A stretch of 64,000 nucleotides of DNA from Neostapfia colusana (taxonomy: Eukaryota > Streptophyta > Magnoliopsida > Poales > Poaceae): contig JASWHV010000010.1 in assembly GCA_030760725.1 (NCBI GenBank), forward strand, positions 34,601,760-34,665,759. The letters are read 5' to 3'. Of this stretch, positions 43,121 to 55,756 are shown piece by piece; positions within the stretch are counted from its first letter, which is position 1, and the number at the start of each line of letters is the position of its first letter. The notes below the pieces were generated by a model. The model worked only from the letters and a program-made list of their open reading frames with translations. It was not told the origin of the DNA and did no database searches. The translations under genes were made by a program, and so were the position numbers.

Positions 43121-43421
43121 CTGGCAGAATCAACAAATGTTAATTTGATACCATTTAGTATCATCTTACTACTTTCATTTGTTGGTACTTTGAGGTGTTG
43201 AGGCTTTGTTAAAATTTTACGAGGGTTTATATCTCACACCGAATAAATGCACTATTATTTCCTGTGGGTTCACACACCAAAGCAAAACAATCTGAAGACG
43301 AGGCTGTGGACAATTGCTCATGGCTTCCACAACTCACGTCACACACCAAGCATCATCACACCATTAACTACGTAACGACTCGACTACTCGACCTCTTGCT
43401 AGCTAGGGGAAAGACTCTACA
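43121..43421 (-). other. Spacer between element C pre-gag ORF and gag
   Basis: A 301-bp spacer without an ORF. It contains the inverted repeat TGATACCATTTAGTATCA near 43150 and ends, on the minus strand, in a T-rich run and CAG before the gag ATG. Confidence 0.6.
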
Positions 43422-44201
43422 CTACTCGTCCTCTTGAGCTGGCTCTTCGGGATCTTCCTCCTCATTTCGGCTACCTTCTGACTCTGCTTTGGGTGGGGAG
43501 GCTGCTGGTGGAGAAGTGCGACGACGCCTGATTGCTCGGCGATCCGGGGAGTCAGGGGTCCATGGATCACTCACGGTGATACACAGTTCATTCCCATCTC
43601 CTCTTTCTCTCGCCTTTAAGCAAGCTCGCAGCAACGCCTCCGTTTCCTTCAGGATGTCTCGGACATCCTGAAGCTCTTGTTGACACTCCTGCAGTCGAGT
43701 GCTGAGCATAGCAGCATCCTCCAAACACAAGTCCATGTGCTCATGGGAAGTCCCTTGCTGCACCGGTGGGTACTTGTACTCCGTGGTACCACTCTCACGT
43801 TGGAGGACATACATGTACTCAGTTTTGTCCAAGTGGCGACGATAGATGTGACTCTGGCAGGTGATGGCCTCCCAGGTGACATCTTTCTCCGCGTCAACTT
43901 GTGTTGCTCGACAAGCTGGAGAATGGTGGATCTTCAGCAGTTGATTCTCGTGTATAATCCTCATCTCCGAACTCCATTCTTCCCTCTTCTCACGGATGGT
44001 CCTGGTGGAGTTATAGTGGATGATGAGCTTGCCCGTATTGCCGGCGGCTTCGAGCATACGTCGAAGACGGCGCAACAAATCTCCTACTGCCAATCCGTAG
44101 GAAAGGTACGTCACTGGGCGACTCTCCTCTCTTTCGGCAAGGGCAACTACGGGAACTCTCCCTCCTGTGGACTTACGAGCGGTGCGAATCATGCGAACCA
44201 T
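43422..44201 (-). CDS. Element C pre-gag ORF (orf0-like), 259 aa, intact
   Basis: An unbroken frame between the primer site and gag. The ATG at 44201 follows a strong minus-strand 3' splice signal: CTAAC branch-like sequence, then TTCTTTTGTTTTAG. The N-terminus is basic, with LRRLRRMLEAAGNTGKLIIHY. Residues ~95-130 are WEAITCQSHIYRRHLDK and YMYVLQRE. Residues ~155-200 form a Leu/Glu/Gln-rich, probably coiled-coil part (LSTRLQECQQELQDVRDILK). The tail is Arg-Arg-Arg then Glu/Pro-rich (EEEDPEEPAQEDE). The same order (folded N-part, coiled coil, acidic tail) occurs in the element B ORF at 32155 with little residue identity. Function unknown. Confidence 0.8.
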   Translation of the reverse strand: MVRMIRTARKSTGGRVPVVALAEREESRPVTYLSYGLAVGDLLRRLRRMLEAAGNTGKLIIHYNSTRTIREKREEWSSEMRIIHENQLLKIHHSPACRATQVDAEKDVTWEAITCQSHIYRRHLDKTEYMYVLQRESGTTEYKYPPVQQGTSHEHMDLCLEDAAMLSTRLQECQQELQDVRDILKETEALLRACLKARERGDGNELCITVSDPWTPDSPDRRAIRRRRTSPPAASPPKAESEGSRNEEEDPEEPAQEDE

Positions 44202-44400
44202 CTAAAACAAAAGAATTTAAAATTAGGTTAGATAAATTCTCAAACAAAAATCCTATTTTGAATGAAAGTTGGGGTAAGATGAAGAAAATGACTCCTTTAA
44301 TAACACTTTTCCAACCACACTTTGGAAAATAGTTTTTAAGAAAATAGGGCCCTTAAATACGTCCATTTCTACCTAGGTCCACGTTCCTACGGGCAACCTT
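44202..44400 (-). other. Element C leader with predicted short intron
   Basis: On the minus strand an AU-rich leader has a candidate donor CCTAG|GTAGAAAT (44373/44372) and ends at the TTTTAG acceptor (44202). The resulting ~171-nt intron would place the pre-gag ATG at the first base of the next exon. Confidence 0.55.
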
Positions 44401-44413
44401 GGCTCTGATACCA
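44401..44413 (-). other. Element C primer-binding site (initiator tRNA-Met)
   Basis: The minus strand reads TGGTATCAGAGCC, matching the initiator tRNA-Met 3' end, a few bases inside the 5' LTR. Confidence 0.95.
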
Positions 44414-44417
44414 CCTC

Positions 44418-47400
44418 TGTCACACCCGGTTTTTCCGAAGAAACAACCAAGTGAATATCACATGTATGCCAGGATCATTTTCTCATACATGTGATGACAA
44501 ATAGTGAAGCATCATTTATTACAAGCCAGGTGTCAAATATAAATAAGTCTTACATCGCAAATGTCTCAATGGACACTAATGCTTCATCACAAGTAAATAA
44601 ACTAGCAGCGGAATATTATTCTTTAGGGCTCCATCACAGGCGTTGCCCGGGGGTCTTCATGAACCTAAAAGCCTTCCTCGGGTCCAAAATCTTGGTCATT
44701 ATACACCACCTCATTCTCTTGACCTGAGCAGCAATATAAACCAACAAATATGCAAGGTTGAGTACCAATGGTACTCAGCAAGTGTGGGAAAATTATATCA
44801 TGCATGGCTAGAACAATGAGAGGTTGAACTCATGGTTAAAGCACTAAGCAATTAATACCTATCACCTTAGCTTATTAAGCACCTTCATTACTACACAGGT
44901 GAAATGGTCCCAATCTCCCATCCCATCATCATAACCAAATAACCATAACATCATTTCCAATATTAAGCTCCCCGCTTAACATTCACAACTTCCAAAAACC
45001 TTCACTCCTCTAATCATGAATAAGTCCAGGCCGCTCTTAACCGTGAGCACGGCTGTCAAGACAGTTTTGACTCTGCAGAGTTTGTACCACTGTACCCACA
45101 TGTAGTGATTTCATCCCCCGTTGCCGGGTGGACTAAAAGAACCTCCATTATGCCAGTGGCTACGATCCACATTCACACTTCCCAGGTGTGTAGCCAGGAG
45201 ATCACTACGAAGCCTTTACAAAGGGATTCCCGACGAGCGTGGGCCCACTGAGGTTTCACCCCTAACAGCATACAAGAGGCTCCAACCCCGCTGCAGTGGC
45301 CCCCTCTTGAGCCTTGCGGTTCATATGGTAGTCCAGCTGACACCTACTCCCCGCACCATCCAACACACCCATACTACGCCGGGGATACACCTAATTAATT
45401 GGCCAAGCTGCCCCATCTCAGCATGTGGTTGGCACTGTAAAGCCGGGTTACATGCTCCATGAACCGGTCCTTAGGATCCAGGCAAGTACTAAACACAAAC
45501 CCAAGTCTCGTGCACCTAGCACACAACCAAAACATCCAACTTGCCTTGATCCCTACCTCTACATAACTCACAATAGCTCATTCAAGAGTATGGTAATATA
45601 AACTGATGATCTCATATCCCAAATATCCCATTCTAAGCATGGCTAAGCAAATGCATGTAAATAGATGACATGATAAAATAAATCCCAACCCAAGCTACAA
45701 GGAAACAAGGTAATGCAATTCTAGGGAAACTTCCTAGCATGGGTTTCATATTTAACTTGACAATGCAAATAATTCTATCTACACATCCTAGCATAGGATC
45801 AAAGTGGTCAAGGACACTTGCCTCCTTCTTGCTGCTCTTGAAAAGGGTAGTCCTGATCTTGGAAAGAAATAACTTGCTCTTGAACAGGTTCTACTTCATA
45901 CCATCACACATAGCAAAAGAAAAACAACAATCATAAGACATAGTTCACACTTACACTTCATACAACCCACACATTCACATTTATGAAATTCATTCTCCAT
46001 TATATGTGTTGTGGTTACTTTATGTGTGTTAAGTTGTGACTTACATGCACTTTTAACCATGTATATATGATTCCTACTTTTGTGTCCACATTTATACTTG
46101 CATACAATGTGCCTTCACAACTTCTATCAACCCTAAACTGAATTCTTTGTATTTTAGAAACTCCATTTATCATTTACTAGTTGCTATATTTTCAGATTTA
46201 TATTCCTATGCATAATTGTGTATTTTATTATTAAATTAGTAATACACATCACCTAAACAGATTAGGTTCTGGTCCTAAATAATTTCAAATCATATTTTGA
46301 CCATGGCTTATGATGTATACTATTTCATAATTATTTTCCCTATTTTTCTATAACTATTCTTTACTTAAAAATGTGTCCCTATACTAATAAATGTGAATAA
46401 TAGATGAAACAGATTTATTTCAGCCCAAAAATATACTTTTATCTCACTCCAAAATTTTCTAAGTACTGAGAAAGTTTTTAATTAATTTTTACAATTATGT
46501 TTGTTCCCCCTTTTTAATTTTTAAACACTAGTTACATATTCAATTTTCTAAATTAAATACTAAACAGGGTTAAAAAGTAAACTCACCCCATTACAGGGTC
46601 TATAATATTATTTTCATAATTTCCAGGGGTCTAGCTACACTTATCAGAGGTGTTTTTCTTAATTTCTATTAAGTCCAGGGGCTAAAACTGATTTTTAAAT
46701 GAATTTACATGATTTTCTGAAGTTCCAGGGGCTAGATCTGAAGTTTCCGGGGCTAGCTCTCAATTCCAGAGAACCCCAGGGGGTAGCACGTAAGAACTCC
46801 AGTCTTTATAATGCGGGGTCGACGTAGACCGTCCGATTTTAAACCGACGGCTGAGATTATAAGATCGAACCGGTACGCGGGGTTTTAAACCCTACCGTGC
46901 GATTTAAAATAAACGGCGCACAAGCGGCCACGTCGCTCTGATCGAGCGCGGGCGGCGCTGCCGGCGGCGCACGGCGGCGGGAAGCGGCGATCTCGCCGGA
47001 AAGTTTTGGATCCTCGAGAATTCTGCCTAGAACTGTGATCTTATGGCCTAGATCGGTAGAGGGGAGGTCAGGGATCTCACCTCGGGGGCTTTCTCGAGCT
47101 CGGGGGTCCTGGAAAGTGATCGGCGGCGAGGTCCGAGGTAAAACCACGGCGAAGCTCGTCGGCGCTGCGTTTACACCGTAACTCTCCGAGTTTTCTGCAC
47201 CTGCAATGTTCCCCGGAGGCGGTGGATCAAAACCAGCGAGTTAGATCAGAGTTTCCGAGCTTAGATCGACCAGAATTCACCGGCGAAGTCTCGGTGCTCA
47301 CCGGAGTGAAAATCGGCGATCGCGTGCGGAAAACTGATCGGAGCTGGGGTTTTTATAGCCGGGGCAGGGCGGTGGGTCTGTTGTGATCGAGTTGGAGTCC

Positions 47401-47761
47401 TCTGGGTCCAGAATTCGGCTGCGGGACGCGGTTTCCCGATCGGTTGCGATCGCGCGCGCGGGAGAGAGTCCGGGGTCGCGGGGTTAGGGATGACATGTGG
47501 GTCCCACCAGTCAGCGAGGGGCAGCGCGGCGCGCGCGGGGGCGGGCTGGCGCGGGGGTTGCTGGGCCGGCTGGTGGTTTCGGCCCACTGGCCAGTTTTTT
47601 CCCGTTTTCCTTTTTTCTTTTTCCATTTCTTTTCTGTTTTGGGTATAATTTGAATTCCAGTTTGAATTTGAATTTTTGCAAAACATGCAACACGTCCAAA
47701 AATTTTTAAATTCCCCTCTGAACATGGTTTAGAGTTTTGAATCAAAATTTGGGGTGTTACA
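44418..47761 (-). repeat. Element C 5' LTR (right copy, 3344 bp)
   Basis: TGTCACACCC to GGGGTGTTACA on the plus strand, next to the primer site. The TATAAAAA box is at 47350-47357 (minus). Predicted exon 0 ends at 47081 (CCCGAG|GTGAGATC) and is open in the split-frame phase over more than 50 codons, but without an in-frame ATG. Exon 1 is 45822-45890 and exon 2 is 44665-44723. Confidence 0.97.
44665..45890 (-). other. Element C 5' LTR split reading frame (exon 1 45822-45890, exon 2 44665-44723)
   Basis: Same layout as the left LTR, with the tail GQENEVVYNDQDFGPEEGF and a TAG at 44665-44667. In this copy the codon before the exon 0 junction is CGA rather than TGA, so the frame stays open into exon 0 (RTSPPITFQDPRARE), paralleling C2 (RTSPPTVFQDLRAQE). 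Confidence 0.62.
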
Positions 47762-47762
47762 C

Positions 47763-50434
47763 CATGGGGCTGTTCGGCATTATTTGTCAAGAAGAAGGAT
47801 GAGACGTTACGGCTTTGCGTGGACTATCATCCATTAAATGCCGTAACCATCAAGAACAAGTACCCGTTGCCACGGATCGACATGTTGTTTGATCAGTTGG
47901 TCGAAGCAAAGATCTTTTCCAAGATGGATTTAAGATCCGGGTACCATCAGATTAAGATAAGGGCTGAGGACATTCCAAAGACAGCTTTCTCGACGAGGTA
48001 CGGACTTTATGAGTACCTGGTCATGTCCTTCGGCCTCACCAATGCTCCAGCTCACTTCATGTATTTGATGAACTCGGTATTCATGCCGGAGCTGGACAAG
48101 TTTGTCGTGGTCTTCATCAACGACATCCTGATATATTCCAAGTCAGAGGAAGATCACAAGAAGCATCTGCGTATAGTCTTGCAAGGGCTGCGGGACCACA
48201 AGTTATACGCGAAATTCAGCAAGTGCGAGTTCTGGATATCACAAGTGCCTTTCCTCGGGCATATCATCTCAGCGGAGGGTATCGCTGTAGAACCGAGCAA
48301 AATCACTCAAGTGCTGAATTGGAAATCCCAGAGAACGGTTCACGAGGTACAGAGTTTCCTCGGGCTCGCGGGATATTATCGGAGGTTCATTCCGAACTTC
48401 TTGAAGATTGCCAAGCCAATGACAGAGCTGCTGAAGAAGGCTACCAAATATGTTTGGAGTCCAACATGTGAAGCAGCATTCAAGGCTTTAGTCAAGCACC
48501 TGACGTCAGCACCGGTTTTGGCGCAGCCAGACACAACAAAACCGTTCGATGTGTACTGCGATGCATCCGGAATTGGGCTCGGATGTGTGCTGATGCAAGA
48601 CCGAAGAGTGATTGCGTATGGATCACGGCAGCTTAGAATCCATGAGCAGAATTATCCAACCCACGAATTGGAGCTCACTGCCGTGGTACTTGCACTGAAA
48701 ATGTGGAGGCACTACCTACTTGGTAACCTCGTACATCTGTATACCGACCACAAAAGCCTCAAGTACATATTCACTCAAAAGGAGCTGAACATGAGGCAAT
48801 GGAGATGGTTAGAACTGATAAAGGATTACGAAATAGAGATCCATTATCATCCGGGCAAGGCAAACGTAGTGGCAGATGCGCTGAGCCGCAAGTCACACGT
48901 CAACAATCTGACCATCACACCGTTGGAAGAGAGCGAACCACCACTACATGTGATTCCACACGGAGCTATCTACAACCTAGCTTTGATCCCCACCATCCGT
49001 GAAGAGATAGCGGCAGCCCAGAAGAATGACAAGGGCATGTCACATTTGCGGAGACGTGTAGACAGTGGGGAACTGAAATGTTTCCGGAAGGACGGAGACG
49101 GCGTCCTATGGTTCAAGGACCGGATCTTCGTACCCCGTAACCCGGAGTTACGGAAGAAAATCTTTGATGTGGCTCACTTGTCAAAGTTTTTTATTCACCC
49201 CGGCAGCAACAAAATGTATCAAGAACTCAGAAGCAAGTTTTGGTGGACACAGATGAAGCGAGAGACTGCAAAATACATGTACGAGTGTGATACATGTCGA
49301 AGGGTGAAGGCAGACCATATGCGGAAACCGGGACTGCTGCAACCACTGGGCATTCCTGCCTGGAAGTGGGAGGATGTGAGCATGGACTTCGTCGTCGGTT
49401 TACCCACCACCTTGCAGAAACATGATTCTGTGTGGGTGATCGTCGATCGGCTCACTAAAGTTGCCCGTTTTATCCCGGTCAACACCAACTACAACGCCAA
49501 GAAGTACGCTGAACTGTACATCTCACGGATCCTGTGCTTGTACGGCGTACCCCGTACCATCATATCGGATCGGGGAACTTTATTTGTGTCCCATTTTTGG
49601 GAACAGCTGCACGCTGCCTTGGGGACGAAACTGATCCGTAGTTCAGCATACCACCCGCAGACGGATGGGCAAACGGAGCGGGTAAATCAGATCCTAGAAG
49701 ACATGCTACGAGCTTGCGCTATCAACCACGGCAAGAATTGGGATGGTCACTTGCCGTTAGCCGAGTTCTCGTACAATAATGGGTACCAAGCCAGCATCAA
49801 GATGGCACCTTATGAGGCGCTATACGGCAGGAAGTGCCGCACACCATTGAATTGGTGTGAGTTTGGCGAAAGGGTTACCTTCGGGATTGACCTTGTCAAC
49901 AACGCGGAAGAGAAGGTTCGACTTATTCAAGCAAAACTAAAAGCCGCCCAATCCCGTCAGAAACAGTATGCGGACCGGAGAAGGCGCCCATTACAATTCG
50001 AAGTTGGAGATCACGTATATCTACGCGTGTCTCCAATGAAGGGCGTAAACAGATTTGTGGTGAGAGGAAAGTTGGCACCCCGATCCATCGGTCCATTTCA
50101 GATTACCGAAAGATATGGATCAGTGGCATACCGGCTGAAATTACCAGAAGCACTTTCCGGTGTGGACGACGTCTTTCACATTGCCCAGCTGAGGAAGTGT
50201 CCTAAGCTATCAACTACCGTTCAGCTGGAAGATATTGAAGAACTGCAACCGGATCTCACCTATCGGGAGGAACCGGTGCAGATTATTGATGAAAAGGCCC
50301 GAACCACACGCAACCGTACGTTGTGGTTCTACAAGATTCTATGGAGTAATCACTCCATGGACGAAGCGACATGGGAGAGCGAAGAATTCCTTCGCACTAA
50401 CTACCCCGACTTTTTCACGTCGCATATCCGGTAA
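47763..50434 (+). pseudogene. pol: Element B pol continuation: RT, RNase H, integrase, chromodomain
   Basis: It resumes at the SPW codons interrupted by C and stays open to a TAA at 50432-50434 (about 890 codons). It contains RT (LCVDYHPLNAVTIKNKYPLPR, FSKMDLRSGYHQIK), RNase H (YCDASGIGLGC, TDHKSLKYIF), the integrase zinc region (HPGSNKMYQEL, CDTCRRVK), the integrase core (DRLTKVARF, SDRGTLFVSHFW, HPQTDGQTERVNQ), a C-terminal MKGVNRF/APRSIGPF part and a chromodomain-like end (EATWESEEFL). The RT active site reads FINDI instead of FIDDI: the codon at 48119-48121 is AAC, one base from GAC. That removes a metal-binding aspartate, so RT should be inactive. Confidence 0.95.
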
Positions 50435-50486
50435 TTTTCCACCGTCCTCTCTCTCATTTTCACCTTATAATCTCGGGACGAGATTC

Positions 50487-50504
50487 TTTTAAGGGGGGGA
50501 GGAA
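50487..50504 (+). other. Element B polypurine tract
   Basis: TTTTAAGGGGGGGAGGAA ends directly at the 3' LTR start, following a CTCGGGACGAGATT block like those in A1 and C. Confidence 0.92.
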
Positions 50505-53500
50505 TGTAAGGGCCTCAGTTTTTGACACACATTTGAAGTGTTCATCACCACACCACACACCTCATTTGAGGAAAGATGATGAACACAAATGAAGAGCAAG
50601 TAACCACCATCAACATGCTCATTAGAGAACAAACTCACATATCGCAAAAGGGGTATTTCCCACATGTGATATAGAGGGGCTGGACATATGAAAACTCCTA
50701 CACATTGCTAAGGATGTCCATGCCAAGTTTCACCCAAATTCAAAACCTTTTTGAGGTCATTTTGGGTATAGCTAGAAAGAGGGCAGTTGAAACCATATTC
50801 AAATTCAAACTGTTTTTATCCCATGAATTTAAAAGGGGGAGGCATATTCTTACTCAGCACATTTTTGTGAGCTCACACACCAATTTTCACTCCATTTGGA
50901 GTTGATCTTGACATAAGCTAAGTGGGGGAGATTTTATTTGAATTCAAAACTGAACTTGTGCTGAAATTCATTCAAACCAAACCCAATTTGAATTCTACTC
51001 AATTCAAATGGCTCATGGGTGAATAATTTGAATCACCATGGGTATTTTGGGGCTCACTGTTTACAACAGTGATTAGGAGTGAATTTCAGAGGTTAAAACC
51101 CCAGGTGGGACCCACATGTCAGCCACTGAAGCAAAAGAAACCGACTGAGGACTCAGCTCGGTTAACCGCTCGCGCTGCAGCTGCCGCCACGGCGAAGAAA
51201 CGGCGAAGCCACCAGCTGCTTGCCGATCTCAGCCGCGGAACCGACTCCCTGGGTCTTTATCTACCCGCCCGAGCGGTCACCGGCACCTTCCATCGCTGCC
51301 TCGTCGCACTTCCACCCAAAACGCTAAAAAACCTCGCCGCCCGAGTGAAACTTCGGTTCCTCATCACCCGGCCGATCCAGTGACCCTCTCGGCGATCTGA
51401 GACCAGCACCGGGTGCGCCAAGCCATCTTCGACACCTTCGCATCGGTTCCAGACCCTGTGCAGCCTTCACTGAGCTCCACTGCGGCGATCTTTGCCCTGC
51501 CAGTTCAGCTCGAGGCGCCGCTGCGGGAACCGTCTTTCTGGCCACCACAGCCCACCGTTCACGGAGCTATAAACAGCAAAGAGGTTCGCCTTCAACCCCT
51601 CTTTCTTTTCCGCAAGCTCCGGCGGCGTGACAAGCACTGCTCCGGCCGGAATTTCATATTTTCGCGATGGTGTGCAAAAGTGAGGTCGGTACTGATCCCA
51701 GAAATTCGTTAACCACACTGCATCACTCATCCTCTCATGTAGAGGATCACTTCTAGTAGCCCGTGCGGATCCATAGGATCAAGAACCACGAAGAACCGTG
51801 GAGCGAAACCGCTGTTCTTCGAGTTTTAATAGAAATCCCGATTTCCGGCCTAGGTCGCACGGTGACAGCCCAACACAGCCCTTCCCGAGCTCTGTAGAGC
51901 TCATGTCGACCTTTCCTATGCTCCACTGATGCTCGACAACCCTTAGCTTGATCGGGGGAGGTGCTAGGGAGGGTGGACAACGCGACCGAAGTTCTTCCGA
52001 GGTTGCGGCTCGTCGCCGACCAGGTGGCGGCCGTTGTCATGAAGAGCTGACCCCAGAATCCTGTTCCCCGAGTGGAAATAGGCAGGGGCGGCCAGAATCG
52101 TGAAGTTTGGATCTATAAAGAAGCCGGCGGCGAGCTCTCCGGTGAGGCTCCTCGGCGGCAGAGCGCGGGCGTCGGGAGGTTGACGAAGGGGTGGACCCCA
52201 GCTGTCAGCGGGAGATATTTTAAATCGGGATCGGGCTGCGGATGGGATATGGTGTGCTGGCGCGCAAATACCCTGTGAGTCCCGGTGTGCCGGACACTGC
52301 CGCGCTCAACACGTGTCCTCGCGGGCCCCCGCGAGATTTAAACTTTTCCCCGATTTTCAGAATTCTTCCAAACTTCAAATCCTCATAACTTTGGCTAGAA
52401 AGCTCCAAATTGAGTGAACCAAATTTTGTTGGATTCAGCTCTCTGAGCACTTTCTAGCAAATCAAGTTTCACTTCATGAAAATCCTTAATTCTCGAGAAT
52501 TAATTCCTCAACATTTAAACTGTTTGGAAATTTAACTGGAGAATCCTTTGGAGGAAGATCCTGAAATTTTGCTGGGATGTTCACCAAAATATCCCTGAAC
52601 TACCATAAAAATTTCAGACCCATTTGAGCTCATTTAATCCACATAATGGTGTGATTAGTGAGACTGTTCTAGAGAAAATAGAAAATGTTCAGAAACATTT
52701 TCAGAATTTTCTCTGAAATTTATTAGCTCATATCTTTAGCTAGGAACCTTCAAATTAAGTGAGACCAACTCCATTAGAACCCTCTGAAAATCTAGTTTTC
52801 AGAAAGTCATAATTTGTTTCATGAAAATCCTTAGAGCACCCTAAGAGTTCCAATTAAACTCAAGGACATGATTAATTGTGGAGGGCTCAAATGAGCTTTG
52901 CTGCAACTAAAACTTGACCAAGTCTCTATTTAGGTTGTAACCAAGCCACAGTAAAAGTTTCACAGTTATTGAGTCTGTCTAGTGGGACTTATAAGCTTCA
53001 CAAGTTCAAACTTAATACAAATGCATTCAAATTAATACATGTACCTCTCTTGTCATGTAGTCGCTAAGGTCGAGGAGGAACCCGAAGTCCTAGACTTCGT
53101 TACTCCGGAGGAACAGCTAGCCTACGACCAAGAGCAGCAAGGCAAGCTCCGGTTTGCATTAACCGTTTTACAATTTTTTATTGTTTTGAGCACTTACTTG
53201 ATTTTATGATTCTTCGCATTAGAGTCTTGATTGGGAACCCAACTGCATGGCCATGAAAACCATGGGTTGGGTTTAGTATTGCAAAACCCCGTTAGCTATT
53301 GCAATGCTAAGATAGAGTAGGATTCGGTACAAGTCGAGTAGTTGGAACTACTCGCGAGCATAGGCTAGAAGCACTCGACTCGGGTAGTGATAGCACATGA
53401 AACACATGGCAAGAAAATGAGACCAAGCGGAGGGTAAGGGCAGCAGGACTTTGGGGCCTGTTTTCTGTAGCTCCGCTTGTGTCGATTGAGGACCGAGCCG

Positions 53501-54554
53501 TGTGCGGGCCTGTGGAACAAGCTAGAACAGTACCGAAGACCTACCAGCTATATGGGAACCGGGAAACTGATGTAACTCGGGTAGCTGGGTATTGAGGCAT
53601 TGCCCGTCGTTCAGAGGGTAGGTTGAGATCTTGAGGTGTAAATCGGCTGGCGGCACGGAGATGCGCGTGCAGAGACCTCTTGCTCGGGACGATGGGACTG
53701 GTTCAATATTTGGCTGACGAGTAAAAGGTGGTTGCGTACGGCGTCCGTGATGGTTGTTGTAGGCAACATCGAGTATGGGCGTACGTGACGGGTTGTTCGG
53801 GTAACCCTGCAGGTGTAAATCGATTATAATCGCCGTCCCTCGCGGTCAGTGAGTACCACTTGTTCACTGTACTGTGACGTAGAAAGAACAGGCTAGTCAC
53901 ATGTTAAAATGTTGCTGATTGAATGATGGACACTGATTGTTAATGATATGCTGTAGCTTAGAGCTAACTAAAGTTCTTTTCAAACTTTAGGCAAAGTACA
54001 TGAGAGAAATGCGTTTCTTGTTTGATTGCGGCTCTCTCATGTGCCTTAGCGTAAGGTTCTACACCACCTGCTGCTAAAACATGAAAGTAAGGTTCCACTA
54101 ATTAGGCGAGTCCTTTGCAAATGATTTTTGCCTCATGTACCCATCACCCCTCATGTAGAAGTTCCATGTATAGGTGAGATGGGTCAGACTTGCTGAGCCT
54201 TCGTGCTCACTGCTTGTGTTTGAAGCTTTTGCAGGGTTCTATGAGGAAGGGACTCCCGAAGAGGAGACGGAACCCCAGGAGGGGAACCCCGTCGAGTAGG
54301 AGTCGTGCACTCCGCAGAGTTAGTGTGTGTGTGTGCTAGCAAGGACACGTTCAAGGGCTGAACGTGCACTTGATGCTTAGTCTACGCCCGTGAGTGTAGA
54401 CTGAACTATTTTGATGTAAACATGTTCATAAACCAGTTTATGTAATATAAAATTTTGCTTCCGCTTTGTACCTTTGACGTGTGTTATCCGGTGCTGTGCA
54501 ACGCAGCACCCCTCAGCGTGATCCTGGCTCGACAAGACCGTTGGGGTCGTGTCA
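50505..54554 (+). repeat. Element B 3' LTR (4050 bp)
   Basis: Partner of 26596-30656, ending at the second CCTAT. TATAAAC is at 51568-51574. Differences from the 5' LTR include several short indels (for example near 50935 and 51025) and scattered substitutions. Confidence 0.95.
53061..54299 (+). other. Element B 3' LTR split reading frame (exon 1 53061-53141, exon 2 54235-54299)
   Basis: Exon 1 is again 81 bp with donor CAAG|GCAAGCTC. Exon 2 follows GCTTTTGCAG. A TGG-to-TAG change at 54297-54299 ends the frame several codons earlier than in the 5' LTR and B2. Confidence 0.6.
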
Positions 54555-55375
54555 CCTATTCCGATTGGATTTTAAATAAGAGTCCTATTTTGATTTATGT
54601 TTGGATCTTAACAACTTATCTTCAATAGATCTGGTGCGGTATCAATCGTAGAAGAAATCGTATCGGTTTCTTCTGTATCGGGCGCTCGCGCATAGGGCAA
54701 AACCACTTAAGGACCTCGTCCTTCTGCAGAGGTAAGCTCCGGAGGCTCCATGTGTCCAGCAGGGCCTGGGATTCCCTTTTTCCTAAGGGGCGAGCTCTGG
54801 TTGCGCCACATGTCAGGCGGGCGGGACCTCCCTCTTCCTTATAGGCGAGCTCCGCGTGCGCCACGCGTCCTGGCGGGCGGGACCTCCCCTCTCTCCATAG
54901 ATGAGCTCCGCGTATGCCACGTGTCAGTGCCAGACCTCCTCTCTCTTTGGAGATGAGCTCCAAGAGTGCCACATGTCAGTGCCGGACCTCCCCTCTCTCC
55001 GGAGGTAAGCTCTGAGAACGACACGTGTCAAGGAGTGTCGGACCTCCTGGAGGTGAGCTCCGAGGATGACACGTGTCCATCGGGACCTTCTCCTCGGTGG
55101 TGAGCTCCAAGGATTACACGTGTTCAGTAGGACCGGACCTCTCGGAGGTTAGCTCCGAATGTGACACATGTCCCGCGGGTTAGACCTTACTCCCCTGTGG
55201 CGACTAGCTCCGGTGGCGACACGTGTCCTGCAGGGCTGGACTTCGCTTCTCCGCAGTGACTAGATCCGAAGGCGACAGGCATCCTGCGGGTAGGACCTTG
55301 CCCTTCCACAGAGGCTAGCTCCGAGCCTGCCACGTGTCTGGCGGTGCCGGACATCTCCCCACTACACAGGGATGA
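54555..55375 (-). repeat. A3 LTR, right part, with G-box array
   Basis: It resumes A3 immediately after the B target copy and matches A1 in reverse (AATAAGAGTCCTATT, AACAACTTATCTTC). From about 54720 to 55360 it is a tandem array of ~55-60 bp units with CACGTGTC, GAGCTCC and GGACCTC blocks, the reverse-strand form of the A1 array. E2 begins at 55376, so the end of A3 is not in the window. Confidence 0.88.
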
Positions 55376-55756
55376 TGTAAAAGTCCAAAAACATGTAAAT
55401 GAATAAAACTAAAGTTTGAGTTCATATGTGTGGCAAAGACATGAAAAATGGGACTTGCTAAAACTTTTCTTCATGCAAAGTAATACATGGATGACCATCC
55501 AAAATGAGGCTTACATTTTTATTTGAAAGTGTTGAACCAATAAGGATTTGAATACCTCTTGCATGTAAGTTTAAAAATCAAATTTGAAATTCAGAGTTCA
55601 CACATGTGGTGGCCAAAGACTTTGAATAAGCATGCAGCCATATAGATGGAAATTGTGGGGAAAAGTTTGATGCCAAACTTTTCATTTGTTGGGTGGGCTC
55701 AAAAAGGAGTTAAAGAGAAGCATTTGCAAATTCTAACCAAATTCAGATTTGCTATG

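Larger units (their letters stand above)
35264..47761 (-). mobile_element. Element C: complete, young Tekay-type retrotransposon
   Basis: 12,498 bp, inserted in the RT of element B, with perfect target duplication CCATG (35259-35263 and 47762-47766). LTRs are 3343 and 3344 bp, and I counted by eye about 29 substitutions and one 1-bp indel between them (~0.9%). Transcription runs right to left: 5' LTR 44418-47761, Met primer site, pre-gag ORF, gag, pol, polypurine tract, 3' LTR 35264-38606. It has only two coding lesions that I see: a stop in the protease and a one-base deletion in integrase. It is the youngest insertion in the window. Confidence 0.98.
26596..54554 (+). mobile_element. Element B: complete Tekay-type retrotransposon with nested element C
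   Basis: Both ends are TGTAAGGGCC...GTCGTGTCA, and the 5-bp target duplication is perfect: CCTAT at 26591-26595 and 54555-54559. Order: 5' LTR, Met primer site, long leader, pre-gag ORF, gag, protease, RT (split by C), RNase H, integrase, chromodomain, polypurine tract, 3' LTR. Without C it is about 15.5 kb. Its LTRs differ by a few percent plus small indels in the parts I compared, so it is older than C. Gag, protease and RT carry inactivating changes. Confidence 0.97.
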
